DNA from: Candidatus Nitrosopumilus sp.
GTDB taxonomy: Archaea; Thermoproteota; Nitrososphaeria; Nitrososphaerales; Nitrosopumilaceae
DNA length: 39,962 bases
Assembly: GCA_024644105.1 (NCBI GenBank)
Contig: JAHELP010000007.1
Location: 1 to 39,962, forward strand
Direction: 5' to 3'
The notes under the pieces are model-generated. The model ran no database searches, was not told where the DNA came from, and saw only the letters and a list, made by a program, of their open reading frames with translations. Both the position numbers and the translations under genes were made by a program. Positions 24,788 to 32,292 of this stretch are shown piece after piece. How positions within the stretch are numbered: the first letter of the stretch is position 1; each line of letters opens with the position of its first letter.

Positions 24788-25222
24788 ATGTCCATAATTG
24801 AGACTATTACAGACGTAAACAATACCTTCCTATCCAGAAGGGAGTTAACCTGTAATTTTGCAGGCTTAGCAGGCAAACTCAAAAGTATAGAGGCTGTAGA
24901 TATGGTTTCAAAAGAATTCAAGCTTGATGGCAAGGTAGTAATTCCAATGAGACTAAGAACTCAAGTTGGTAAATCTCTCATAACAGGAACATTCTATGTT
25001 TACGATGATGAGGGATTAGCTAAAAAGCATATCAATCCAACAATATTTTCAAGATTAGACAAGTCCAAAGCTAAAATTGCAGAAGCAGAATCAGCAGCAA
25101 AAGAAGCTGAGGCAGCAGAAGCTCCTGCAGAAGAAGCATCTCCAGCTGAAGAAACACCTGCAGAAGTTAAAGCAGACGACACTCCTGCTGAAGAATCTAA
25201 AAAAGAGGAGAAAACTGAATAA
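24788..25222 (+). CDS. rps24e: Ribosomal protein S24e with acidic C-terminal extension
   Basis: Small-subunit ribosomal protein shared by archaea and eukaryotes. Residues 1-97 are the S24e fold (LTCNFAGLAGKLKSIEA... and the YVYDDEGLAKKH segment). Beyond that is a low-complexity tail of about 47 residues made of Ala, Glu, Pro and Lys, with no counterpart in a standard archaeal S24e of about 100 residues. The tail is strongly acidic, unusual for an rRNA-binding protein. The gene overlaps rps27ae by one base (TAATG). Confidence 0.9.
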   Translation: MSIIETITDVNNTFLSRRELTCNFAGLAGKLKSIEAVDMVSKEFKLDGKVVIPMRLRTQVGKSLITGTFYVYDDEGLAKKHINPTIFSRLDKSKAKIAEAESAAKEAEAAEAPAEEASPAEETPAEVKADDTPAEESKKEEKTE

Positions 25223-25407
25223 TGCCTGTAGAGAAAAAAGGTAAGAAAGGATCTAGTCCAAGTATTGCATCATACTACAAAATAGAAGGCGATAAAACAT
25301 CAAGAACAAGAAAAGTTTGTTCAAGATGTGGTAAAGGTACTTTCATGGCACAACACAAAGACAGAAACACTTGTGGCAAATGTGGCTTTACAGAATTTAA
25401 CCAATAA
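25222..25407 (+). CDS. rps27ae: Ribosomal protein S27ae
   Basis: A 61-residue zinc-binding small-subunit protein. The C4 zinc site is complete: Cys33, Cys36, Cys51 and Cys54. Length and the N-terminal basic tract are normal for archaea; the ubiquitin fusion of eukaryotes is absent. The start overlaps the rps24e stop, the classic archaeal pairing of these two genes. Confidence 0.93.
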   Translation: MPVEKKGKKGSSPSIASYYKIEGDKTSRTRKVCSRCGKGTFMAQHKDRNTCGKCGFTEFNQ

Positions 25408-25443
25408 AAAAATCTAAAAATTATTTTGAAACAAATCTAAAAA

Positions 25444-26151
25444 TCAATAGAGTCTTTTTTTATGAATTTTAGAACTTTTTTCTTCTAGCATCTCCATTTT
25501 TGAAATAAAAGCAGGATCAAGTTTAATTTTAGAAAGCGAGTCAGCAGATAGTTTGACGTTGTTTGTATCCAATGAAATATTGGATTTTGGAAGATTTCTT
25601 TCGGCCCAAAATTTCATTACTTTATCTTCAAGCTTAAAATCACGAAAACCTGCAGGGAATTTTTTAGTGATGTGATTAAGTAATGTACGGTCTTTGAAGA
25701 CAACTCTAGGTTCAAACAAACGAGTCTCATCGCTGTATACATTTTCAAATAAATTTCCAGAAATTTCATCTGAAAGTAATTCCATTTTTGAAATTTTTCT
25801 CATCAAATCTAAGAAATGCAAAAATTCATGTGCCAATATAGCATGAATTGTGCCCTTTAAGCCATATGCAATTAAGGGGGCAGAAATTTGTATTACAACC
25901 TGAAATTTATCTTCAAAGACTATAGGTATGGTCCTTGCAAATAAGATTCCAAATTCATATGAATTTGAGTTGGGAGATGACAGTACTAGTGAAGGTTCAA
26001 CATATGCAATCGGATAACGAATTCCGGATGCTTTTTCAATTCGATTAATTCCTTCAATAACAAGTGGGAATCGTTTCAGTGTTAAATCAAAAACATCATC
26101 AGGTATGATTCCTTTAGAATGTGCATCTTTGAAACGTACTAGTGGATCCAA
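25444..26151 (-). CDS. Putative HExxH zinc-metallopeptidase-like protein
   Basis: A 235-residue soluble protein with a zinc-protease type HEFLH motif at His108-His112, preceded by a helix (TIHAILA) as in zincin folds. A third ligand is not obvious. Glu or His candidates lie within the next 60 residues. I do not recognise the family. It starts with TTG, 42 bp after a 30-residue basic ORF, and is at the end of the pus10 gene string on the minus strand. Peptidase activity is inference from the motif only. Confidence 0.7.
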   Translation of the reverse strand: MDPLVRFKDAHSKGIIPDDVFDLTLKRFPLVIEGINRIEKASGIRYPIAYVEPSLVLSSPNSNSYEFGILFARTIPIVFEDKFQVVIQISAPLIAYGLKGTIHAILAHEFLHFLDLMRKISKMELLSDEISGNLFENVYSDETRLFEPRVVFKDRTLLNHITKKFPAGFRDFKLEDKVMKFWAERNLPKSNISLDTNNVKLSADSLSKIKLDPAFISKMEMLEEKSSKIHKKRLY

Positions 26152-26193
26152 TATTACCCTTCGAGAATTTTGAATGTAAAAAGGTTGATTAGA

Positions 26194-26286
26194 TCAGGAA
26201 CGTGGTTTGCCAGCTTTCTTTTTTTTACGTGTTTCAGCCCTTTGATCCGCATGTCTCATGTGTTTATTTTTTTTTCTTATTGGCAT
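26194..26286 (-). CDS. Very small basic protein (30 aa)
   Basis: A 30-residue ORF, MPIRKKNKHMRHADQ then a KKKKAGKPRS end, with 15 Lys, Arg or His residues. It lies 38 bp after the pus10 stop and 42 bp before the next gene on the same strand, inside an otherwise tight gene string. Its composition is that of ribosomal or RNA-binding peptides. It has no Shine-Dalgarno site or TATA box that I can point to, so conservation would have to confirm it. The overlapping plus-strand frame is poly-T-derived and not credible. Confidence 0.45.
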   Translation of the reverse strand: MPIRKKNKHMRHADQRAETRKKKKAGKPRS

Positions 26287-26324
26287 GAGAATTTACAATT
26301 TTTACTGCTAGTTAATTGTTATCA

Positions 26325-27464
26325 TTATACTTCAATATCAAGAAAATCAAATTCTTCACAGACACATGGAATATCAAGCAAAGTGGATATTCCAGGTGTG
26401 ATATCATCACCGATTACAAATCTCTTAATTGGTAGTCCACCTTCTGCCTTGATAATTAAAGTAAACAAGTTTTTGGAATTTTTACTATACTTTACATTGA
26501 AAATTTTCTTTTCAGAGCGTTTTCCTGATTTATCATAAACTACTACAGGATTTGATGTTAGAATTTTTAATTTTTTTAGATTCTTTGAATCAATTTCAGA
26601 AGTCGTAGAGATTTTTACTCTAATGGTTGAATTGAATTTCAGAGATCTTTTCGGAGATTCGTGTACTAGTTTTAGATGATGTATTTTAATTGAATTAGAA
26701 ATAATGCCAGATAGTTTGGATTTTCGTCTTAAAGGATTTTGAATTTTTACAAAAAACGGTCTTCCTGCACCTGAAACTAGACTGGATTGATCCTCACCAC
26801 CAATCCAGGTAAATTTGGCCAGAGTGCCACCAAATTTTTTAAAAATTAATTTTGAGATTACTCCTTCAACACTATCAAAATCAGCGATGCCATGAAAATC
26901 ACAAATCCTGCATCCCTTACCTAAACAATTCTCACAAGGTTTTTGTTTTTGAGGCAATCCTCTTTTGGTTTTATTGTATCTGCCTGAAAGTGTAATAGCT
27001 TTTGAGCGTAATTCACAGGATTCATCCTTCAAGTTTACTGTAAAAGTAATTTCAGGATCTAGATGATCAATGATTTTTTTGGTTTTTCTGGAGTAAGATC
27101 TCCCCAATTCTTTGGTAATGTCAGTCTTTATGCTATCAATTCCCTTTAGTTTGAATTGAGAGCGAATAAAATCATCTCTATCAACAATTGAAGGTTTTAT
27201 CATTGCACCGACACTAAATGATGTAAATGAATAGTTTGATGAAGCATCAATCATTAATTTTAAAAAATGATTTAAATTTTCAAATAAATTTTTACAGATA
27301 TAGCATTTCTCAGTAGTGAGATTATTCTTTAGTTTTTTTCCAAGAAGTTTATTTGATGACAAGTGTAATTGTTTTGAAAATAATCTACCTAAACAATGAT
27401 CACATAAATCATATTTTTTTATTATTTTATTTGCTATAGGAATAATTTGTTGGTAATTAGACAT
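26325..27464 (-). CDS. pus10: tRNA pseudouridine synthase Pus10
   Basis: Archaeal enzyme that makes pseudouridine 54 (and often 55) in the tRNA T loop. The 379-residue protein has the N-terminal zinc module (CDHCLGR near 21, CYICKN near 54), a second cysteine set CENC...CRIC near 177-190, and the catalytic-domain segment GGEDQSSLVSGAGRPF near 240, where the Asp is the probable nucleophile. It lies 25 bp after srp54 on the minus strand, so it is probably part of the dph6-srp54-pus10 string. Confidence 0.9.
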   Translation of the reverse strand: MSNYQQIIPIANKIIKKYDLCDHCLGRLFSKQLHLSSNKLLGKKLKNNLTTEKCYICKNLFENLNHFLKLMIDASSNYSFTSFSVGAMIKPSIVDRDDFIRSQFKLKGIDSIKTDITKELGRSYSRKTKKIIDHLDPEITFTVNLKDESCELRSKAITLSGRYNKTKRGLPQKQKPCENCLGKGCRICDFHGIADFDSVEGVISKLIFKKFGGTLAKFTWIGGEDQSSLVSGAGRPFFVKIQNPLRRKSKLSGIISNSIKIHHLKLVHESPKRSLKFNSTIRVKISTTSEIDSKNLKKLKILTSNPVVVYDKSGKRSEKKIFNVKYSKNSKNLFTLIIKAEGGLPIKRFVIGDDITPGISTLLDIPCVCEEFDFLDIEV

Positions 27465-27489
27465 TATTAATTGGAATTTTGGTTTTAAA

Positions 27490-28815
27490 TTATCCTAATC
27501 CCATTTTTCTAAGAGTACCTTGCATCTGACGACCCTTAGATGCCTTCATCATGTTCTTAGAATTTTTATAATTCTTGATTAATTCTTTAACTTCACCTTC
27601 AGGCCAGCCAGAACCACGGGAAATTCTTTTGATTCTTGAAGAGTTTAACAAATCAGGATCTGCCTTTTCTGCTTTTGTCATACTTTGAATAATGTATCTC
27701 CATTTTGAAACTCTACCTTCCATTTGATCCACTTGATCACCTTTTACCATTCCAGATAAACCAGGCATACTGTCAAGTAATCCTTGCAGAGAACCTACTT
27801 TGGTTACTTCCTCTAATTGATAAAAGAAATCATCCATGTTCATTTTTCCACTGGATATTCTTTTCATTCTTACATCATCTCCTTCATCTTCCAATCGTTT
27901 TGCTAAATCTAATACAGCTTGAATATCACCCATCCCAAGTAATCTTCCAACAAATCGTGTTGGTGAGAATTTTTCTAAATCGTCAATTCGCTCTCCAGTT
28001 CCTATGTACATAATTTGAGCACCGGTAGCTGCAGATGCTGCAAGTGCACCACCACCTTTTGCAGAACTATCTAATTTAGTAATTATTACTCCTCCCACAG
28101 GAATTGTTTTATGAAATGCTTCTGCTTGATTGAAACATTGCTGGCCTATTGTACCATCTATTACAAGTAAAGCCAAATCAGGTTCTGCAACTTTGTTAAT
28201 TCTCTCCATTTCTTCAAGAAGATCTTGCTCTTCTTTGTGACGACCGGCAGTATCAATTAGAATGACATCCAAAGGCTGTCCTGCAAAATGCTTTAGTCCA
28301 TTTTTTACAATGTTTGGAGAATCTTTGTTGTTTTCTTCACCATATACTTCAACGTTTGATTTTTCACACATTGTTCTGAGTTGAACCAATGCTCCAGGTC
28401 TATACGTATCAGCACCTACTACACCAACTTTGTAGCCCTGACGAGATAAAAATTTGGCAAGTTTTGATGCTACTGTGGTTTTACCACTACCTTGAATTCC
28501 TAGTAGAATAATTTTATTTTGTTTGCCAGGTTTAAAATCAAATTCAGACTCATTTCCAAGTAATTTTGATAGTTCATCATAGAGAATTTTTACAATATGG
28601 TCTTTTCTTGATAGGCCGGGAGGAGGAGTCTCATTAAGGGCACGTTCTTCAAGCTGCTTTGTAATTTCAAGAACTAGGCGTACATTAACATCTGATTGTA
28701 ATAATGCTCTTTGAACGTCTTTTGAGAGTTCCTTGATTAATTCCTCGTCAATTCCAGAGGATTTTACAATTTTCTTAATTGCATCGCCCAGACTACTCTT
28801 AAGACCATCAAGCAT
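27490..28815 (-). CDS. srp54: Signal recognition particle GTPase SRP54
   Basis: Binds signal sequences and SRP RNA and targets ribosomes to the membrane. The 441 residues contain the N domain, the G domain (P loop GIQGSGKTT near 107, DTAGRH near 188, TKLDSSAKGGG near 247) and a Met-rich M domain after residue 300 with the SRGSGW motif for RNA binding. Its start overlaps the end of dph6 by 8 bp. Its partner SRP19 is encoded at 36461-36760. SRP RNA is not in this window. Confidence 0.96.
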   Translation of the reverse strand: MLDGLKSSLGDAIKKIVKSSGIDEELIKELSKDVQRALLQSDVNVRLVLEITKQLEERALNETPPPGLSRKDHIVKILYDELSKLLGNESEFDFKPGKQNKIILLGIQGSGKTTVASKLAKFLSRQGYKVGVVGADTYRPGALVQLRTMCEKSNVEVYGEENNKDSPNIVKNGLKHFAGQPLDVILIDTAGRHKEEQDLLEEMERINKVAEPDLALLVIDGTIGQQCFNQAEAFHKTIPVGGVIITKLDSSAKGGGALAASAATGAQIMYIGTGERIDDLEKFSPTRFVGRLLGMGDIQAVLDLAKRLEDEGDDVRMKRISSGKMNMDDFFYQLEEVTKVGSLQGLLDSMPGLSGMVKGDQVDQMEGRVSKWRYIIQSMTKAEKADPDLLNSSRIKRISRGSGWPEGEVKELIKNYKNSKNMMKASKGRQMQGTLRKMGLG

Positions 28816-29497
28816 TGTAATTCAATTCCGCATCCACTATTTCAAACCTTCCTCGATAGCCATCCCAAATTTTTTGAGATTGATTAATTTTAATTGAATT
28901 TTCAAATAGAGGACAGTTAATCACAAATGTTTCTGCCTCTCCTCCTTCAAAATTTAAATTAAAACCAAATTTTTCAGATAAAAGTTTCAATGAAGATATA
29001 TCAGATTTTGTAATTATTTTTCCCAACCAAGAGTCATCTAATCCATCAGATGAAACAGTAGTCATTATAAAATCAAATTTTGAATCAATTAACTCATTCA
29101 TGTATTCTTCAGGTTCTAAATCCCATAAAGGTGCCATAACAATCAGATTTAGTTTTGAGCAAACATTTTCAAATTTATCTTTTTGAAATTTACTTTTGAT
29201 TCCACCGTGAACCAGTCCTTCTATTTGAAATTGATCCTTTGCATTTTGCAATAAATTTTCTAAAAGAGTTAGTTCATCATCAGTCTCATTAGAATTTGAA
29301 GTAATAGTAAGTTGAGGAATATTCATTGATTCTGATTGTAACTTTGTCCATTGTATATTTGGATGATGTAACAAATGACTCTCATCAGATTTTGGAAAAA
29401 CACTCAATAGACATTTTACTTCATGCCCTTGTTGTTTGACAACATGGATAGCATAAGTGCTATCTTTACCTCCTGAAAAAAGAAATGCTAATTTCAT
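28808..29497 (-). CDS. dph6: Diphthine-ammonia ligase (Dph6)
   Basis: ATP-dependent amidation that completes diphthamide on elongation factor 2. The 229-residue protein has the PP-loop SGGKDST at residues 8-14 and the family C-terminal motif GGEAETFV near 189. Archaeal members of this ATP_bind_4 family of this length are single-domain, as here. It shares an 8-bp overlap with srp54. The upstream gap carries a candidate C/D box sRNA. Confidence 0.87.
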   Translation of the reverse strand: MKLAFLFSGGKDSTYAIHVVKQQGHEVKCLLSVFPKSDESHLLHHPNIQWTKLQSESMNIPQLTITSNSNETDDELTLLENLLQNAKDQFQIEGLVHGGIKSKFQKDKFENVCSKLNLIVMAPLWDLEPEEYMNELIDSKFDFIMTTVSSDGLDDSWLGKIITKSDISSLKLLSEKFGFNLNFEGGEAETFVINCPLFENSIKINQSQKIWDGYRGRFEIVDAELNYNA

Positions 29498-29550
29498 AAT
29501 CTAAAAAATATTCAATTCAACAAATTTTTTAAGTTTGTTGAAAAAGGACG

Positions 29551-29610
29551 CTTCAATACTCATAATCGTCATCACAAAATCAGACGGCTTTTCCGATAAT
29601 CATCAGCATC
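29551..29610 (-). ncRNA. Candidate C/D box sRNA
   Basis: Between the aIF5A stop and dph6, minus strand. Box C-like CTGATGA ends at 29600. Box D-prime CTGA is at 29583-29580. Box C-prime GTGATGA is at 29575-29569, 4 nt later. A TTGA at 29556-29553 could serve as a variant box D exactly 12 nt after C-prime. Spacing C to D-prime is 16 nt, longer than the usual 10-12. The variant D box and long first guide lower confidence. Placement just after a stop codon is common for archaeal C/D RNAs. Targets would be 2-prime-O-methylation sites in rRNA or tRNA. Confidence 0.35.
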
Positions 29611-29614
29611 CGCA

Positions 29615-30025
29615 CTAGTTCTTAATGCGCATTATTTTAGTTCTATCCATAACAACCCAGTATTCCACATTTTGACCATTTTCTAATTTACCTTTGACTT
29701 CATCATCAATCAAAGAAATATCTACAGTCTCAAATGATTCAGAATCCATAACTTGTATGGTATCACCATTAATTGAGATAATCTGACCAACTTTTTTGTT
29801 AATCATTGGAATGTGAATTTGCATACTGACTGGACCTACATGAGGTCTTTTTTGTCCATCAAAAATTCCTTCACCCACAATTCTAGCTTTTGCTGCACCG
29901 TGTTTACCTGGTTTTGATGTATCGTATTCTACAATCCTACATGGTTCACCGCTTGGTTGATCTGAGTGTGGCAATAGAATGTATGATCCGATTTTCAAAG
30001 AACCAAGATCAGATGGTTTACTCAT
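29615..30025 (-). CDS. eif5a: Translation factor aIF5A
   Basis: Elongation and termination helper that needs a hypusine-type modification. The 136 residues match. The modified lysine is Lys41 in the loop SKPGKHGAAKAR, followed by the C-terminal OB fold. A TTAAATA box about 21 nt before the ATG suggests a leaderless transcript. Deoxyhypusine synthase is not in this window. Confidence 0.94.
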   Translation of the reverse strand: MSKPSDLGSLKIGSYILLPHSDQPSGEPCRIVEYDTSKPGKHGAAKARIVGEGIFDGQKRPHVGPVSMQIHIPMINKKVGQIISINGDTIQVMDSESFETVDISLIDDEVKGKLENGQNVEYWVVMDRTKIMRIKN

Positions 30026-30058
30026 GAAAAACAGTTTTTGGTCGAATATTTAACTTTT

Positions 30059-30670
30059 CTACTTGAGTTGATCAAGAATTGATAGACTCATCAAATTAGT
30101 CATTACCATTCCTTTTCGATTAATCTCTCTTCTAGTTTGATCACAGTATTTTTTTACACTCTGATGACTCTTCTCACTTGCAACTTCAATCACTACAATG
30201 TTTTCAGAGTAAGGGAAAGTAAATTTTGAAGTGTTTAGGCAAAATGTATTCATATTTCCCAATCCAGCTATCTCAATTTTCTCTCTTTTTAGTAACAAAC
30301 TTGCAATTTCTTCTAAATCATCACCTTCATCTCCATACTCTAAATAATAAACAGAAACAAAATTGGTCTCCCCTTCAACTTCTCTTTGGAAAAGATCATC
30401 TTTGATATTAAAGACAAATGAAGTTTTTTCTTGATTGTGTTTTTTAAGATCCTTTGAAATTTGTGAACTGTCTTTGAATTTTGCTAAAATGTAATGATTA
30501 GTAGAATCAGAAAAGTAGGGTTTACTTTCAGTAGAAAATGTACCTGTAACAAAATATAATTTTTCAATATTTTTTGAATTTGTCCAAGTTTCTTTTAGTG
30601 CAACAGATTCATGGTTGTGTAAATATGGTGCACAAACATACCCAGAATAAGATAGTTTTAGTTCGGACAC
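30059..30670 (-). CDS. Hypothetical protein
   Basis: A 203-residue soluble protein of mixed alpha/beta character with no motif I recognise. The N-terminus MSELKLSYSGYVCAPYLHNHES and a YYLEYGDEGDDLEE stretch near 110 are notable. No membrane segment or metal cluster is seen. The start is GTG at 30670, with CATAAATAC on the minus strand about 25 nt upstream. It precedes eif5a by 33 bp, but eif5a has its own TATA-like box. Confidence 0.65.
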   Translation of the reverse strand: MSELKLSYSGYVCAPYLHNHESVALKETWTNSKNIEKLYFVTGTFSTESKPYFSDSTNHYILAKFKDSSQISKDLKKHNQEKTSFVFNIKDDLFQREVEGETNFVSVYYLEYGDEGDDLEEIASLLLKREKIEIAGLGNMNTFCLNTSKFTFPYSENIVVIEVASEKSHQSVKKYCDQTRREINRKGMVMTNLMSLSILDQLK

Positions 30671-30750
30671 GACGATCTCAACTTTATTTTTGGGTATTTA
30701 TGCTTTAGAGATCTTGTCGATCTAAATTAAAACATCATCTACGATAGTTT

Positions 30751-30757
30751 TTTAATA
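30751..30757 (+). promoter_or_regulatory. TATA box of the tRNA-Tyr gene
   Basis: TTTAATA ends 22 nt before the mature 5' end of the tRNA, so little or no 5' leader is expected. Confidence 0.4.
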
Positions 30758-30779
30758 GTAGAGAACTTCGTTTTCTTGT

Positions 30780-30906
30780 CCCGTGGTAGCTCAGCCTGGT
30801 AGAGCTTCCGGCTGTAGTTGTTGGCTTTAGATGGCTGACCGAAAAACAGCATATCAGGCATACAGAAACCGGGTTGTCGGTGGTTCAATTCCGCCCCGCG
30901 GGACCA
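30780..30906 (+). tRNA. tRNA-Tyr(GUA) with a 50-nt intron and encoded CCA
   Basis: Full cloverleaf: acceptor stem 30780-30786 with 30896-30902 (one T-G pair), D arm 30789-30805, anticodon stem 30807-30811 with 30869-30873, anticodon GTA at 30814-30816, T arm GGTGG/CCGCC with loop TTCAATT, discriminator A30903, then genomic CCA. The C1-G72 pair is the archaeal and eukaryotic tyrosine identity. The intron is 30818-30867, between positions 37 and 38. CTGT 30812-30815 pairs with ACAG 30862-30865, leaving 3-nt bulges 30816-30818 and 30866-30868, as in a bulge-helix-bulge cut by the splicing endonuclease. The innermost helix forms only with a one-base shift. Confidence 0.95.
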
Positions 30907-30995
30907 CATATTTTTTAAAACAATATTAAAAATAATAAAAAGATAGACTAGTTTAAGAAAACAAAGATGAAATCTTAAATTAAAAAATTTGTTGC

Positions 30996-31187
30996 CTATG
31001 CTGATTTTTTGACTTTTTGGGCTGCTGGTCCTTTTTGACCTTCGCCTACTTCAAACTCGACTTTATCGCCTTCGTTAATGAATCCGTCAACATCTGATTT
31101 GTGAACAAACAGATCGTCTCCACCTTCTCTTTCGATAAAACCAAAGCCCTTAGTACGGTTAAACCACTTTACGGTGCCTTGTTCCAT
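30996..31187 (-). CDS. Cold-shock domain protein
   Basis: A 63-residue single OB-fold RNA/DNA-binding protein. RNP1-like KGFGFI is near residue 13 and RNP2-like DLFVH near 25, with the usual [10 protein letters not shown] third strand. Likely an RNA chaperone. Such proteins are bacterial in character and are found in only some archaeal groups, including Thaumarchaeota, so an old transfer is likely. A TTAATATAG box lies about 23 nt before the ATG. Confidence 0.93.
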   Translation of the reverse strand: MEQGTVKWFNRTKGFGFIEREGGDDLFVHKSDVDGFINEGDKVEFEVGEGQKGPAAQKVKKSA

Positions 31188-31247
31188 TTGATTCTAAAAC
31201 AATTAACTCACTATATTAACTAAGCAAAATAAAATATTGTAACTAAA

Positions 31248-31559
31248 TTAGAAATCTTTTGCAATGTGGTTGTTGTCTTTAAGCCATTCTACTTGAGGAA
31301 GCGTAAATCTCCAAACAATATCGCCACGTTCATTTTCCTTAAAGTCCCAAGGAGCAATGATTACAATATCATTATCTCTGATCCAGACTCTTCTCTTTAA
31401 TTTACCTCTAATTCTTCCACGACGGGTAACATTGTCATCACATTTGATCATGACATTTTCTCCACCGAGCATTTTTAGAACACGTCCAAATAACTCACCC
31501 TCTTCAGGAAGTCTAATTTCTTTTAGAGCACTTTCATTTTTTACTTGGCGCTTACCCAT
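31248..31559 (-). CDS. eif1a: Translation initiation factor aIF1A
   Basis: OB-fold factor that binds the ribosomal A site during initiation. The start is set at ATG 31559 (MGKRQVKNES), giving 103 residues as in other archaea. CATATAA at 31581-31587 (minus TTATATG) is 21 nt upstream and the N-terminus then aligns with the family. A longer frame to 31628 lies across that promoter. The core motif RGRIRGKLKRRVWIRDND is present near residues 45-62. Confidence 0.93.
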   Translation of the reverse strand: MGKRQVKNESALKEIRLPEEGELFGRVLKMLGGENVMIKCDDNVTRRGRIRGKLKRRVWIRDNDIVIIAPWDFKENERGDIVWRFTLPQVEWLKDNNHIAKDF

Positions 31560-31580
31560 ACCCATAATCATCATAATGAG

Positions 31581-31587
31581 CATATAA
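31581..31587 (-). promoter_or_regulatory. TATA box of eif1a
   Basis: TTATATG on the minus strand, 21 nt before the ATG at 31559. It excludes the 23-codon longer frame. Confidence 0.55.
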
Positions 31588-31665
31588 CTGGTAGGGTTTT
31601 TCTGGAAACAAAGTTTAACAAATTTCATTCACAAGAGATTTTTATCTAGTTTAGAGGAGTATTAT

Positions 31666-32229
31666 ATGGAATTTCAATGCATAGATGATTGTTCACAATG
31701 CTGTGTTGAAAGGGAGTATTATCCAAGTAAAAAATTTGGCAAAATTGGAGTATTGATTCTCCCAGAGGAAAAAGAGAGGATTGAAAAACTGGCAATAAAA
31801 AACGGAATAAAGATTACAATTTTACCCAGAATTGGAATATCAGAAAAAAAAGATTCGTATCCAACAAAAATTTTGGCATATCAGTTAATGGGATCTGAAA
31901 AAAATGGCAACACTTGTCCATTTTTAGATACACAAAGTGGAAAGAAATCACCACATGGAGGTTTTCCATGTAAAATTTACAATGAAAGACCACTTGCATG
32001 TACGGCATATCCATTGATAGAATCAGACCCAATAACACTTGATGAAAAATGTAAATTCTGTAAAGAATGTGGAACTGCAGACAAAAATCTAAATTCAGAA
32101 ATCGAGGCACTTTTAAAAATCAAAGAGAAGATGGTTCCAGATGTAGGACATATTTGGAGATATGCAACAAATGTGGGGGAGATAGAAGACCAAGAAATAA
32201 TGGAATCTGGTTGGATTTTAGAAAATTAA
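31666..32229 (+). CDS. YkgJ-type cysteine-cluster protein
   Basis: A 187-residue protein of the YkgJ (UPF0153) type, with the N-terminal cluster CSQCC near residue 9, then CPFL near 84, PCKIYNERPLACTAYP near 101-115, and CKFCKEC near 127. The cysteines probably hold zinc or an iron-sulfur cluster. No reaction is established for the family. The ATG sits about 25 nt after TTTTTAT, and a GAGGAG lies nearby. It is divergent from eif1a and stands alone. Confidence 0.82.
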   Translation: MEFQCIDDCSQCCVEREYYPSKKFGKIGVLILPEEKERIEKLAIKNGIKITILPRIGISEKKDSYPTKILAYQLMGSEKNGNTCPFLDTQSGKKSPHGGFPCKIYNERPLACTAYPLIESDPITLDEKCKFCKECGTADKNLNSEIEALLKIKEKMVPDVGHIWRYATNVGEIEDQEIMESGWILEN

Positions 32230-32292
32230 GTTAACCAAAAATAGGTACAAGTACAAATCCAACCAAAAATTCAAAAGGCATTACAACTTTGA

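Noticed and set aside
26170-26538. Plus-strand frame of 122 codons across the pus10 end
   Set aside because: It is Phe/Ser-rich sequence from T-runs, antisense to pus10 and to the basic 30-residue ORF, with no promoter.
30674-30725. Inverted repeats GATCTC/GAGATC and AGATC/GATCT before the tRNA gene
   Set aside because: Short, AT-flanked and lying in the overlap of two promoter regions. Chance is likely at this length.
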